Below, piece by piece: positions 1-10,994 of a stretch of 64,000 nucleotides of DNA; the first letter of the stretch is position 1, and the number at the start of each line of letters is the position of its first letter. Source of the DNA: Gigaspora margarita (taxonomy: Eukaryota > Glomeromycota > Glomeromycetes > Diversisporales > Gigasporaceae); assembly GCA_009809945.1 (NCBI GenBank), contig WTPW01002265.1:27517-91516 (forward strand). The letters are read 5' to 3'. The position numbers and the translations under genes are program-made. The notes under the pieces are model-generated. The model was not told the DNA's origin and did no database searches. It saw only the letters and a list, made by a program, of their open reading frames with translations.

Positions 1-167
1 AAAATTGATTTTTGTTATAAGATAGTAATTTTTTATTTCTCATATCATGCCATATTAAATTAAAAAAAAGTCAAAGAAAATTAATTTTTGTTCTTTATAA
101 GATAGTAATGTTTTATTCATTATATCATGCCACATTAAATTAGAAAAAAAATTGATTTTTTTCAAGC

Positions 168-990
168 TAGTGATACAGGTCGATAAAAAAATCATGGGCT
201 GAGGCCAATCCAAAAAAAGCTCAGGCAAGTCGACCAGGCTGGCCTTTTGCTAGTATAATTTTTTCTGATCAGAATCAGTCAATATTTATCTATATTAAAC
301 ATGTAAAAAGCTATAGATAGTTTTTTGTCAAATTCTAGTGATATTTGATTAATTAATTTTATTCTTTTTGTCCTTGAGAAAAATTCCAGCATGTTAGTAT
401 TTGATGTTGATTGATTGTCTACACCTCTGAAAATGAGTTTTACTAAAACGCACCTATGGTGTTTTACACTATTTTACACAAAGCTATTAGAATAACCAAT
501 CAAAATTTAAGATCAGGTATAACATAAAATTTTATTTTTTTGTTTATTTTTTTTAAAAAAACATTCATATCTCAAAATTTTGTTTATGAAACTACCTTTG
601 GGGCTCTAATAAAAAAAACTTCTTGCTAAATTTTGTAAATACTAATGCCCCAATAAAATCCCAGGCCTCACCCTAACCCTAAAGTATTTAAAATTTATTT
701 TTTGTTTTATAAAAATTTATTTTTTTGTTTTTGTTACACAGATTTGCAAATCTAATACCATAAGTGCATTTTATAATAATTGTCTGAAAATTATCATCTA
801 AATAAGCCAATTCTATACATTATTATCAATAACTAGCCAATTTTTATTTAATTCCTAGACTGAAATATGCTTTATAAGAGAATTGATTCTAATACTTTTC
901 TTACCAACCAGCCTGGCCCACAAAGGTGCAAGCTGAGGGTCGACCCACCCATCAACCTGGCTGTTAGGCTAGGGTTGATCTGTATTACTA
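168..990. mobile_element. Non-autonomous hAT-type element, 823 bp
   Basis: The ends are imperfect inverted repeats: TAGTGATACAGGTCGA on the left and, read inward from the right, TAGTAATACAGATCAA. The element is flanked by a perfect 8-bp direct repeat TTTCAAGC (160-167 and 991-998), the duplication length made by hAT transposases. Both ends carry a locally GC-rich stretch (about 180-250 and 900-970) built on degenerate CAGG/CTGG/GGCC words, unlike the AT-rich interior. No transposase is encoded. The short open frame inside it is not coding. Confidence 0.8.
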
Positions 991-1764
991 TTTCAAGCTC
1001 ATCACAATTGAAAAGTAAGGAGCCCACACTATTAGCATTCAAACTACTGGCAATAAAAAAAATTTTTACTGTCTAGCTAATGAAAAAATCTACTACCAGT
1101 ATGCTTATTTTAAAAAAAAACTATATACCTTGAGAAAACTTTCTTCTAATATTATTGTTTAGGCAAATAGAAAATATTGGGTTAACAAAAATGAGATACT
1201 GTGATGGATTGAAAATGTTTGGTCTAGAAGAGTTCCTGATAATTCAAGTTCTCTTTTAATTCTTGACTCCTTTCATACACATTTAATAGATTAAACTACG
1301 TATACATATTCATAATACAAATATTGCTATAATTCCTGGTGAACTAACATCTAAATTGCAACTACTAGATATTAGTATTAATAAAAGTTTTAAAGCAAAA
1401 GTTCACACACTTTATAATAGTTGAATGGCAAAGACAATTCATGAATTAACTCTCACAGAATGAATAGAAGACCACTGTATTATTACTTGCTTCGTGAGTA
1501 GGAGCTGTCTAGGATTCACTTGATACAAATTTGATTAAATGTTCATTTATTTGTAATATTTATAGATAAAGTTTTTTTTATCAGATTTTTTTTATTGCTG
1601 TATTGTTGTTATACATAAATAAATAATATATACACTATTAATTATCTTACTAGGGGAGGGTGGTTTGAACTAGTAAATAAAAGGTTCATACCAATCATTT
1701 GCATAGACCAGTTTTTTTAAAAATATACTTTAACAAATATTTGAAGCAAAGATAAGTTATCCTA
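991..1764. other. AT-rich spacer, nothing recognised
   Basis: No supported gene, repeat or RNA was found between the hAT-type element and the tandem array. Confidence 0.6.
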
Positions 1765-2360
1765 ATATATATCATATTTATTCTTCTAATATTTCTACTT
1801 GTAATAGTATATCATACATATTAGCAGAGCTTTTATCTCTTCTATTTGTGGAAATTTAAATGTCTTCCCATTGCGGTGATATAAACACTATCTGCATTAG
1901 TAGTAGAAATATTATATTTATTAATTTTTATTTTTTTATATTATACATATTAGCAGAACTTTTATCTCTTCTATTCATAAAAATTTAAATGTCTCCTCCT
2001 TGCAGTGACATAAACACTATTTGCATTAGTAGTAGAAATATTATATGTTTTAATATTTAATTTTTTTAAATATTTCTACTTGTGATAGTATATCATACAT
2101 ATTAGCAGAGCTTTTATCTCTCCCATTCATAGAAATTTAAATATCTTACCCTTGTGGTGATATAAATGCTATCCGCATTAGTAGTAGAGATATTAAATGT
2201 TTTAATTTTTTATTTTTTTAAATATTTTTACTTGCGATAGTATATCATACATATTAGCAGAGCTTTTATCTCTTCTATTTATGGAAATTTAAATGTCTCT
2301 CCCTTGTGGCAATATAAATGCTATCTACATTAGTAGTAGAAATATTATATTTTTTTTAAT
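1765..2360. repeat. Tandem repeat, four copies of about 130-152 bp
   Basis: The phrase ATTAGCAGAGCTTTTATCTC recurs at about 1820, 1949 (one mismatch), 2101 and 2253, followed each time by a stretch ending in GCATTAGTAGTAGAAATATT. Spacings are 129, 152 and 152 bp; the second copy lacks about 23 bp. There is no open frame across it. Confidence 0.85.
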
Positions 2361-4461
2361 TTAATTATTCTAATTTAATATCCCTCCCATGAAAATTTAG
2401 GCCTCACAATTTTTAATGGTGCGAACACAATCACTATTTATAGAGATATTTATACTTTATGTTAATCTGATTTATGTCTGCTTATAACATATGTGATTAT
2501 ATTTATATAAATGGAATATTCCTAATACACATTTTTATTACTTTCTAATATTTAGTTGAAATCCTCTAGTATAGAGTCATCAATTAATTGCTGGCAAGCT
2601 CTTTTAAATATAGTAGATCAAATCATATTTTTTATAAATAATGGTACATATGTACATATGTACTTTTTAACTATCTGCTATACACAAATTTAATTTAATC
2701 ATGTAACCTATCGTGTAGATCATCTAATTGTTTGTATATTTTTTACAAACCTGATAAATAAAGAGAGGTTGTGTAAAAGGTTGTGCAGAGAATTGAAAAC
2801 ATAAATGCCTAGATGTGTTGCTACTATTGCAACTATCCAATCCTTCACATATTACAAGAAAATTTTAATCAAGTTCATTTATGGACATGTGCTTGACCAA
2901 ATCATTAGCTAACTTATGGAAAAGTACAGGCAAAATAGCCTCAAAAAGTTATTTTTGATGAATATATTAATATAATGATTAATTTTTTTGTGTCTTCTCA
3001 CTTCCATATTTGTCTAATTCTTTAAATTTTTACTTTACTTCCATGGCATTATTATGTATTCTGGGTGACTTAATTCATATAAGAACATTTATGCTCAAAT
3101 AGCGCAATTGTATAAACTTGTAATCATTGCGCCTTGAGCAAATATGGAATCTATAGTGTAAGTGTTGATATCCATATATTGACAATCTTTCTTAGTTGAG
3201 AGTAATATTTGCTCTCTTAAATTTCTCCATAAATAAAGGTCACATATACTCACATTTTTATAATTAATGCCTAACAAATCATGAATATCTGAATACCATA
3301 ATTTATTGCCAATTCATGTAACCCCTCTAACATCAACCATCGGAGTTAAACTTGGTATGACAATACCAAGCTCTCGCTTATAATGTTTACATTATCTTGA
3401 ATAATAAATTTACAGGCCCTATAGAGATTAGCTCCAGAAATTTTTAAATATGCGTGAAAAGATAGTTGGTCCTTTTTTATTGATGTAAGTATAGATAAAC
3501 AAATAAGACTATTTGCAGTTAGAATTTTGTTTATGTTCCTTTCGAAGCTAAAGTGCAATAAAACATTATATAATCTCCATTATTATTGGTTTGTTTATAA
3601 TTACATGGTTTATCAAAATCTCAAAGACATAACAGATATTCTGATTATTTTGGTTAATTTTAAGGGAGCTCTTGGAGGCAGTAGGAAGAACATTTTTTAA
3701 TAGGTGTTATATTAAAAGAGTATTATATTCTGAGTACAAAAAAAGTTATTAAATAAAACATATATCAAGAATGCATCATTGTCTGTAATTTTTGCTTAAA
3801 TAGGTTGTGTACAAATAAACAGACATATAAAAGGAAATTTTAGCAAATTTGGCAAAAGCAAGGTTTCACGAATTTAAGAGCAGCATTTAAGGGCATTAAC
3901 CATGCGTATGATAATCCAAAATTTCTAAATTTTAAAATAATTAATAAAACTTATTAATAAAAAAAAAATTAACCAAAAAAACAATAAAAATAAATAAAAA
4001 ATAAAACAATAAAACAAATAAAAAAATAAAAATAAAAAAAAATTCCTGCCAAAAAAAGTTGATCAAGCAAATTAAAATCGTCGACGACGCTTTTTTTTTT
4101 TTTTTTTTTTTTTTGAATTAGACTATAACTAACCAATAACAATTCGCAAAGCTCAGCCCAATTACCCTACACACATAAAAACCCCCAAAACATAACCGCA
4201 TAAACAATCAAACCTAATACTCATTTTAATTCACAGAATCTAATATAACTATAAAAAAAATATTATAAGTATACATAATCTTAAATAAATGATAAAACTT
4301 CACAATTTATTAATCTGCAACAAAATTATTATAGTAAATTTTATAAATACTTAAAACTAAGAATAAAAAGCTCCCAGCGCATGGGCAGGCGCACAACTAG
4401 TTTATTTATTGCCAAATTTGCATGGTAGTTTCCAATAATATTTGCAAATGCATGTAGGCTG
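2361..4461. other. Intergenic, with A-rich and poly-T low-complexity tracts
   Basis: No gene is supported. About 3955-4050 is nearly pure A with scattered T and G, and 4091-4114 is a T homopolymer. Short open frames at 3095-3277 and 3346-3558 show no domain or codon signal. Confidence 0.6.
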
Positions 4462-4477
4462 AATTCTGTACAGAATT
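4462..4477. repeat. 16-bp perfect palindrome upstream of the Sel1 gene
   Basis: AATTCTGTACAGAATT is self-complementary and lies about 100 bp before the Sel1 start codon. It could be a dimeric-protein site or chance; there is no other support for a regulatory role. Confidence 0.3.
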
Positions 4478-4574
4478 GCGCCAGCATACTTTAGGATACA
4501 TTGTACAACAAAGTAAATAAATAAAAAAAAACAGCATTGGTAAATTATGATATCCAAACACTTTTGAAAACCAA

Positions 4575-4970
4575 ATGGACATCGAAGAAATTACACCAAT
4601 CAGCGATGTTTTCAATCAACTGAATTTCGACAACTGTCAAAAATTAGAAGATACCAACGATTCAAACAGAAACTATTTGCTCGGTTATTGTCACGAATAT
4701 GGAATAGGGGTTGAAAAGAATGAAAACAAGGCATTCAAATATTACCAAAAATCAGCAGATATGAATAATTCTAACGGAATGTATCAAGTTGGATATTGTT
4801 ATTATTTAGGAATTGGAGTCGAAATCGATAAACACAAAGCATTTACATATTATCTGAAGTCCTCTGAGGCAGATAATTACATGGAAATTCGGAAAACTGC
4901 TATTTGTTACCGTTATGGAATTGGTGTGGAAGAAAATTTTGATGAATTTAAGGAATGCCGTAAAAAGTAA
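4575..4970 (+). CDS. Sel1-like repeat (SLR) protein
   Basis: A 131-residue open frame from the first ATG, with no intron needed. Sel1-like repeats are helical-pair solenoid units of about 36 residues that usually serve as protein-protein adaptors. Repeat 1 spans about residues 34-68 (core LGYCHEYGIGVEKNENKAF), repeat 2 about 69-104 (VGYCYYLGIGVE, then KAFTYYLKSSE), and a truncated repeat 3 about 105-131 (ICYRYGIGVEE, ending in KECRKK). The N-terminal 33 residues are acidic and non-repeat. No signal peptide or membrane segment is visible. In Glomeromycotina such repeats often occur alone or at the C-terminus of kinases. The kinase remnant 0.75 kb downstream is on the same strand but separated by a tandem array. 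The protein is short for the family and may be a partial copy. The family call is secure; a specific function cannot be given. Confidence 0.85.
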   Translation: MDIEEITPISDVFNQLNFDNCQKLEDTNDSNRNYLLGYCHEYGIGVEKNENKAFKYYQKSADMNNSNGMYQVGYCYYLGIGVEIDKHKAFTYYLKSSEADNYMEIRKTAICYRYGIGVEENFDEFKECRKK

Positions 4971-5109
4971 ATTTTTATTTTTTATTATAATGTTTGTAGT
5001 TTTTTAAAGCAGGATTTCTTACATAATCTTAATTATCAGGGAGTAAGCATGAAGAGCATTCATTTATTCCAGCAATTAAATCTCATAAATACGTATTTAT
5101 TGTTTGTAT

Positions 5110-5640
5110 TATTTTAGCCCGTAAGTATAATGGACATTTAATAATTTTACTAGATAAAAACAGCAAAACAAGATCACAAAACAAATTCATAAATACTTAT
5201 TTACCATTACGTACAAATCATTTCATTCGCATTAATTTAGTTAGTGAGTATAAAGAACATTTAATAATTTTACTAGATAAAAACAGCAAAACAAGTTCAC
5301 AAAACAAGTTCATAAATACTTATTTACCATTACGTACAAATCATTTCATTCAGCNNNNNNNNNNNNNNNNNNNNNNNNNNNNNNNNNNNNNNNNNNNNNN
5401 NNNNNNNNNNNNNNNNNNNNNNNNNNNNNNNNNNNNNNNNNNNNNNNNNNNNNNNNNNNNNNNNNNNNNNNNNNNNNNNNNNNNNNNNNNNNNNNNNNNN
5501 NNNNNNNNNNAGTGAGTATAAAGAACATTTAATAATTTTACTAGATAAAAACAGCAAAACAAGTTCACAAAACAAGTTCATAAATACTTATTTACTATTA
5601 CATACAAATCATTTCATTCGCATTAATTTAGTCGGTAAAT
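5110..5640. repeat. Tandem repeat of about 123 bp, interrupted by an assembly gap
   Basis: The unit includes TTTACTAGATAAAAACAGCA and TTTACCATTACGTACAAATC. Copies start near 5125 and 5248, and again right after the run of Ns (near 5516). The distance between the two copies across the gap is 268 bp, which is not a multiple of 123, so the gap length is probably arbitrary and the array is likely longer than shown. Confidence 0.85.
5355..5510. other. Assembly gap (Ns)
   Basis: A run of 156 Ns inside the 123-bp tandem array. Open frames spanning it are artefacts. Confidence 0.99.
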
Positions 5641-5717
5641 ATAAAAATTATTTACATTTGAACTAAAATTTAAAACAGCAAATGCGAAACATAAATCATT
5701 GTAAATTATATAGATAA

Positions 5718-7081
5718 TCTAAATATGGAAAATGTGCATATTGCAATGAAAATAACACTCAACCCGCATGGTGTCAATCATGCGACCCTGACATAGCAAC
5801 TAAATGGACAAGTGGAAATAAAGATCTTGACGATGGCATGAAAACGTTCCAACTTAGAGCCGTGAAGTATGAAGATGTGATTGAATGGATTCCATTTGAT
5901 AGATTATCAGAAATTAAAAAATCGGTAAAGGAGGATTTGGCTCTGTATATTCAGCTACCTGGTTGGATGGCATACGGAAAGTTGAAATATTTGAAGGTGG
6001 TAATCATGATATTTACAAAAGAGCACGTGACCAATCCAGCACTGTTGCACTCAAGACGTTGACCAGTTCTATGGAAAACAATAATGATTTTTTAAAAGAA
6101 GTAAGTTAATTTATTGTTTTAATAATTTATCTAATAACTAATAAACTAGTATGTTGTTTAAACTTCCAAGTTCAAAAGTCTTATGTAAATTTAATGCTAA
6201 TAAGCTCGCAATATATGGCATAACTCAAAATGCAGAAACAAAGGAATACTTGATAGTATTTCAGTATGCTAATAATGGAAGTCTTTCTAAATATTTAAGA
6301 AATAATTTTTGCAACCTTACATGGCAGAATAAATTGGAAATACTTAAAAATATTTCAGATGAGCTAGATAATATTCACAGTTATGCAAAATATATTCATG
6401 CTGATTTTCATAGTGGCAACATTTTGCAAGACCAACAATCATATATCGCAGATTTAGGATTGTCTAGAAAAACAAATGAAAAAGTTTTAGAAGGAGATAT
6501 TTATGGAGTTATGCCATACGTTGCACCAGAAGTTTTATCAGGTGAGCAACAGTTTACACAAGCAGCAGATATTTAAGGGTTTGGAGTTATTATGTCAGAA
6601 ATAACAACTGGACAAAGACCTTTTGATGGACGTAAATTTAATGCCAAGCTTGGAGCAGATATTTGTAGAGGATTGCGACCAGAGTTTGCACCTGAAACTC
6701 CTAAATGTTATATTGAATTGGCTAAGAAATGCATGGATTCTAATCCAAAAGAACGACCTGATGCTTATGATGTTTTTAAAACAATAATTGATTGGCGTAA
6801 TAAAATATCTAGTTCAGATGATAATGAAATTAAAAAGCAATTCTTAGAAGCAGATAAAGTTATTAAAGCATTGCCAACATCAAGACATCCTGATGAAATG
6901 TATACTAGCAAAATTGTTAGTACAAAATTAATTTCAAAAGCAATTAAAGGTATTTATTCATTTTTAATTAATATATTAGATTACAATTATGTTATTATAA
7001 TAATTAAAAATAATATTTGATTATTTAGATTTGCCTCAAGGTGATTCTGCTCAAATTAAGCTTGATATTACTAAAATTTAA
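5718..7081 (+). pseudogene. Protein kinase pseudogene (Glomeromycotina expanded tyrosine-kinase-like type)
   Basis: A Cys-pair segment (CAYC, then WCQSC) precedes a kinase domain. In order there are a glycine loop GKGGFGSVYSA (about 5924-5956), VALKTL with the ATP-site lysine, the catalytic loop HADFHSGN, a DLGLS metal-binding motif, APEVLSG, and the C-lobe TTGQRPFDG and ELAKKCMDSNPKERP. Breaks: one base is missing in the A-run at about 5916-5921, shifting frame just before the glycine loop; the junction after the GTAAGT intron (6101-6149) is off frame by one; and TAA at 6574-6576 replaces the residue after QFTQAADI, where family members usually have Tyr. A second clean intron (6950-7028) joins the last exon in frame, ending at 7081. 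Homopolymer error could explain the first break, not all three. The residues needed for catalysis are otherwise kept, so decay looks recent. Confidence 0.85.
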
Positions 7082-7437
7082 AAAACTTCAGTATGTACAC
7101 AATTGATAAATTCATTTTATAAATTCATTTTATTTATTATAAGTTATAATAACAACTAAGAATTTAATTTTAATTTAAAGATTAAAATATCCTAATTAGA
7201 TTGTAAATATGCTATTAAAGTCTATTAAATTAAATTGTTAAATGATTTGATAATTATTTTGAAAGAAGCTATTTTGTCACCTCTATATTATATTGTGATT
7301 GTTTTTTCTATCTATTTTATTATTATCAAATTATTATTATTATAGTTAGCACTTGTATGGCATCTATTTGTTTTATATAAAAATAAAAAATCTTTATTAA
7401 ATAGTTTATTATTATTCTAAATCAACCTAAATAATTG
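7082..7437. other. AT-rich spacer
   Basis: No gene or repeat is supported between the kinase stop and the TA insertion site of the next element. Confidence 0.6.
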
Positions 7438-7904
7438 TACAGTCAGACCTCCCTATAGTCACACCCCATATANTCACNCCTCTATTTAAGCACCNNANTT
7501 TGTGNGANNGACTCAAACATAGTAAAAAAACCTCATTATAGTCACAAATCGCTTATAATCACTATCACCATGAAAATTTGATTTTTTAACAATTTTATTA
7601 ATAAAAAACCCTCATTTTAGTCACCAATTTTTAACTAAATATGGATTATATAATCTGATTGGCCAATTTTCATATTCACGTATATTTAAAATTATCTATT
7701 AATTGACAATCTGCCTGTCAACTGGAGAGTGATCCTATAGGCAAAATGTGGAGTGCTTCCATCTAAAGTTTTTTCCTTACTAAGTTAACGATACATGTCC
7801 ACTAATTAAAAGTTGTAAAGCTCGTCGAGACGCATCTAACGGTGGTTAGATCATCTAAATCAGCCTAGTGGATAGCAAGTTATCATCGAAAAATGATTGT
7901 CTGT

Positions 7905-9053
7905 TATGAAGTTGTTGGCAATTAGCTAATCCAATAAAATACAACTAACAACACCAATATCTAACTAATCCAATTTCTAATACTCCAGCAAGACTCTTGA
8001 TCCTCGAATTGGCAGGCAGAAAGAGGCGTGGAAGATTTGGTCTGGGTCTCAAGGTTCTTTGGATCTTGCCGTAACGATGTTGGATTTAATCGTTAATTGC
8101 CTTAACGATATCATGTGATCACGGGATTAGACTGATATGGATTCGACGTATCGGGGGGAATTATCAGTTTATCAATAACAACAGTTTATTAATTCAAGAG
8201 TCATTCAGGGTAATTACTAGAGTTAACACTTCTACTTTAATTTCGAAGGTTAGAACTCAAGTTCATCTGAGTTATTCAAATTCGAACTTGTACTGAGTTA
8301 AACTTTATTGAAGTGACAAAGGGGTCTTATATACTTTTTCTCCTCTTAATAAATACATGGTTTTTAGACAAAGGGGGTCTTATATACTTTTTCTCCTCTT
8401 AATAAATACATGGTTTTTAGACTAACTAGGCTATCTCTATTGAATTTGCTTCTCTCTTATGATGACTTCACTGTGACTCATTCTCTTTGCGGCAAAGGTA
8501 GAGATGGCTTTTCCCAAGCCTGAAGGCATAAGTGTCATTAAAAACATCTTAGCCTTGACACTACAATCCATCATGCACCAGTACCATATTACTAGCAAAA
8601 CCCAAACCTAGGCTAAGTATATTGCTTACAAAAGGGGTAGTAAATAAACATTGATAGTAAAATGCCAAGGGCATAAACTAGTTTAACTACAGGGCTAAGC
8701 TTCATGTGAAGAATCTATTGTTTATGAAAGGAAAAATAAACAAACATAAGCAGTGGAATACCAAGGGCATAAACTAGTTTAACTACAGGGGCGAAGTTAT
8801 ACGAAGAATCTATTGTTTATGAAAGGAGAAATAAACAACTTTGACAGCAAAATACCAAGGGCATAAACTGGATTGTGGCCCTGTCATGCACAGTTACCCT
8901 CCAGAAATACTATTACGCTATCTGGGGCTATGCTGATCTCTCGTACCATACCGTGACTTTAGGAGAAATCATACGATCATACAGTATACTTGGTGCGAGA
9001 ATTACCCTAAAGTAAACAAAAGAAAAAAAAGACTTGAGACATTGCCTGTCACA
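7905..9053 (-). repeat. LTR A, left copy (3' LTR of the minus-strand element), 1149 bp
   Basis: Matches 12757-13498 joined to 23881-24230. It is 57 bp longer because of a direct duplication at about 8323-8430 (GGGGTCTTATATACTTTTTC twice). At about 25 sites where the other copy has CG this one has TG or CA; at a few sites the reverse holds. The first two bases are TA rather than TG. Confidence 0.85.
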
Positions 9054-9080
9054 ATCTCCCACCCTTATTTTTGAGTTCCA
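9054..9080 (-). other. Polypurine tract of element A
   Basis: Read on the minus strand, AAAAATAAGGGTGGGAGAT lies directly before the 3' LTR, the position expected for the plus-strand primer of reverse transcription. Confidence 0.6.
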
Positions 9081-9156
9081 CAAGAAAAGGGTATCGAGGC
9101 TCGAATATTTCTTCTAAGCTAGGACACTGACTACCTAGGCTTAATTGGATTTACCA

Positions 9157-9264
9157 TCAGATTTCAGAGTTCGAGGTACATTTCTTCAGTCTTTCCTGTT
9201 CATCTTTTTCGACACCAATTCCATTTTTATAACAGTTTCCACGCTTGTGGAAACTATTATAGTT
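9157..9264 (-). pseudogene. Sel1-repeat fragment inside element A
   Basis: A 35-residue open segment ending at TGA (9157-9159) reads NCYKNGIGVEKDEQERLKKC, a clear Sel1-like repeat core. It is bounded upstream by an in-frame TGA at 9265-9267. It lies in the same orientation as the larger Sel1-bearing frame of the element, so it is probably the C-terminal repeat of the same captured gene. Confidence 0.7.
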
Positions 9265-9299
9265 TCACTTTCTGGCTCTTCTTATGAGCCTACGATTTA

Positions 9300-9620
9300 T
9301 GTAGGGATACACTTTGACATTCCTCTGGTTCTTCTTCTTTAGACTTATCCAGCAGGTAATGTGGACGTTTCCTTCCTTATTCCCATCCATATGTCTTTCT
9401 TTTCTTTCTTTACTCGGGCTACACTTTGACATTCCTCTGGTGCTTCTCTCGTAGACTTACCCAGCAGGTAATGCGGACGTTTCCTTCCTTCTTTCCGTCC
9501 CATGGGTTTTTCTCTTTTCTTATGCCGATATGTGTACCGGTTACGCTATGATATCCATCCCAGGCTTCTATTCAAGACTTATCTGGCATGGATACGGATG
9601 TATCCTTCCTTCTTGCCATC
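9300..9620. repeat. Degenerate tandem repeat, about 111 bp, near three copies
   Basis: CAGCAGGTAATG(T/C)GGACGTTT recurs at about 9352 and 9463, with a weaker copy near 9580. The period corresponds to about 37 codons, the length of a Sel1-like repeat, and the array sits between Sel1-like segments of element A. No open frame runs through it now. Confidence 0.6.
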
Positions 9621-10021
9621 TCTATGTCTTTTTCTTTTCTTCCTAAGTCTTCTTTTTTGACGATTTTATTCTTTTTTGACTTCGTGGCATATAACCTAGA
9701 AAAATTATTATTTTTTTTTTTTTGATTTCTGTTTAAGTTTTGTATTTGTGCCCACTCCCGCGCATAACTGTCATGACCCTCTATATGCTATTTTGTCATG
9801 TCCATTTTGTTTCTTACTAATTTTGACTTTCTCTATAATAGAACCACATTATTCTATATGCCCACCTCACATATAGTTGTCATAACCAACTATCAGCATA
9901 TGTTATGTCCTTTTTATTTTCAAGAGTAAATCTAGCTCTACTTCCCTTTTTCAGTTTCTATAAATTGCATTTTAATACTTTTATTTCATTTATCAAATCT
10001 ACTCATTATATCTGCTGCAGT

Positions 10022-10640
10022 AGACCCTTTTTGAAAATTTGGATCCATGCATTGATTCGCCAATTTTATATAGTGCTTAGAAGTCCCAAGGGAAACTTAG
10101 ATCACTCTTTTCCACAAGTTTTTATTGCAAGGTACTTAAAATCGAAATTTCTAGATCCAGTTGATTGTTCTAGCATAATTATTTCTAATAAATAACTATT
10201 TGTTGTTATTGCATATTGCTCTCTATCTAAAACTTTAGTGCTATATGGTAAATTCCCATAAGCTCGCATTTAATGTTGCTATTGATAGTCCAAGTCTGCA
10301 ATGTAAGCCCTATATAAGTTATGCAAAATACTAGCACTATCCAATTCGTTTTGATACAGAGTAAAGGTTTTGTTGACAGGATCCTATTGCTAATGTTCCA
10401 CATCAAAAATATAACCTTTTTGGAGCATTGTCTCTTGACATACCAAAGCATTTTAAACCTATTGGATCTTTAAGCCCAATATCACAATATACTTTTAACT
10501 TTCTTATAAATTCTTCGTGACATTTATTTGATCTATGAATTGCAATAATTCTGTTTGAATTTTGATTTTTATCACCTATTAGCACAATAAACAGTTGTGA
10601 ATTCATCTTGTTCTAATTTTGAGAATTCTCTTGAGAACAT
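10022..10640 (-). pseudogene. Unassigned coding remnant in element A
   Basis: From ATG 10638-10640 on the minus strand, three reading frames in turn give coding-like peptide: MFSREFSKLEQDEFTTVYC, then IIAIHRSNKCHEEFIRKLKV and DPIGLKCFGMSRDNAPKRLY, then TFTLYQNELDSASILHNLY. At least two frameshifts and several stops break it. I do not recognise the family; it has neither polymerase nor Sel1 motifs. It may be a second captured host exon set or a divergent structural protein. Confidence 0.45.
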
Positions 10641-10994
10641 TGTTATCCTCGAAATCACACCATTTTGGTTAGCTAAGTATATAAACAATTTTTTTTTTAA
10701 TTAATTTTTTTTTTTTTTGAGTTAATTAATTTGATCTTCTCTTCTCATTTTTTTTTTTTTTTTTTATCTTTCCTCCAGGGTCGAATACTTTCTTTTTCTT
10801 CTTTTTAGACTTAATTCTAAGCCTATCCATATTGGAAATTCTTCTTTTGGGTTCATGGGTTTGAGCCTTGACTTCTGCATTTAGGTTGGTACTTTTTATC
10901 TGTTCTTTAACATATCAGCTTTAACTTAACTTCTCTAACTTTTTTTATCATTTTTCTTCCAATTTCTAGAAAGTTTTTCAAGACTTTTACCATG

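Noticed and set aside
3300-3362. Short stretch resembling part of a 5S rRNA (ATCGGAGTTAAACTTGGTA)
   Set aside because: Only about 25 bases are suggestive, with no matching arms, A-box or C-box spacing around it. Not enough to call a 5S gene or fragment.
5330-5581. Minus-strand open frames through the N run
   Set aside because: They consist mostly of unknown residues from the assembly gap.
9145-9342. Plus-strand open frame with hydrophobic stretches
   Set aside because: It lies antisense to the Sel1-like fragment of element A and has no support of its own.
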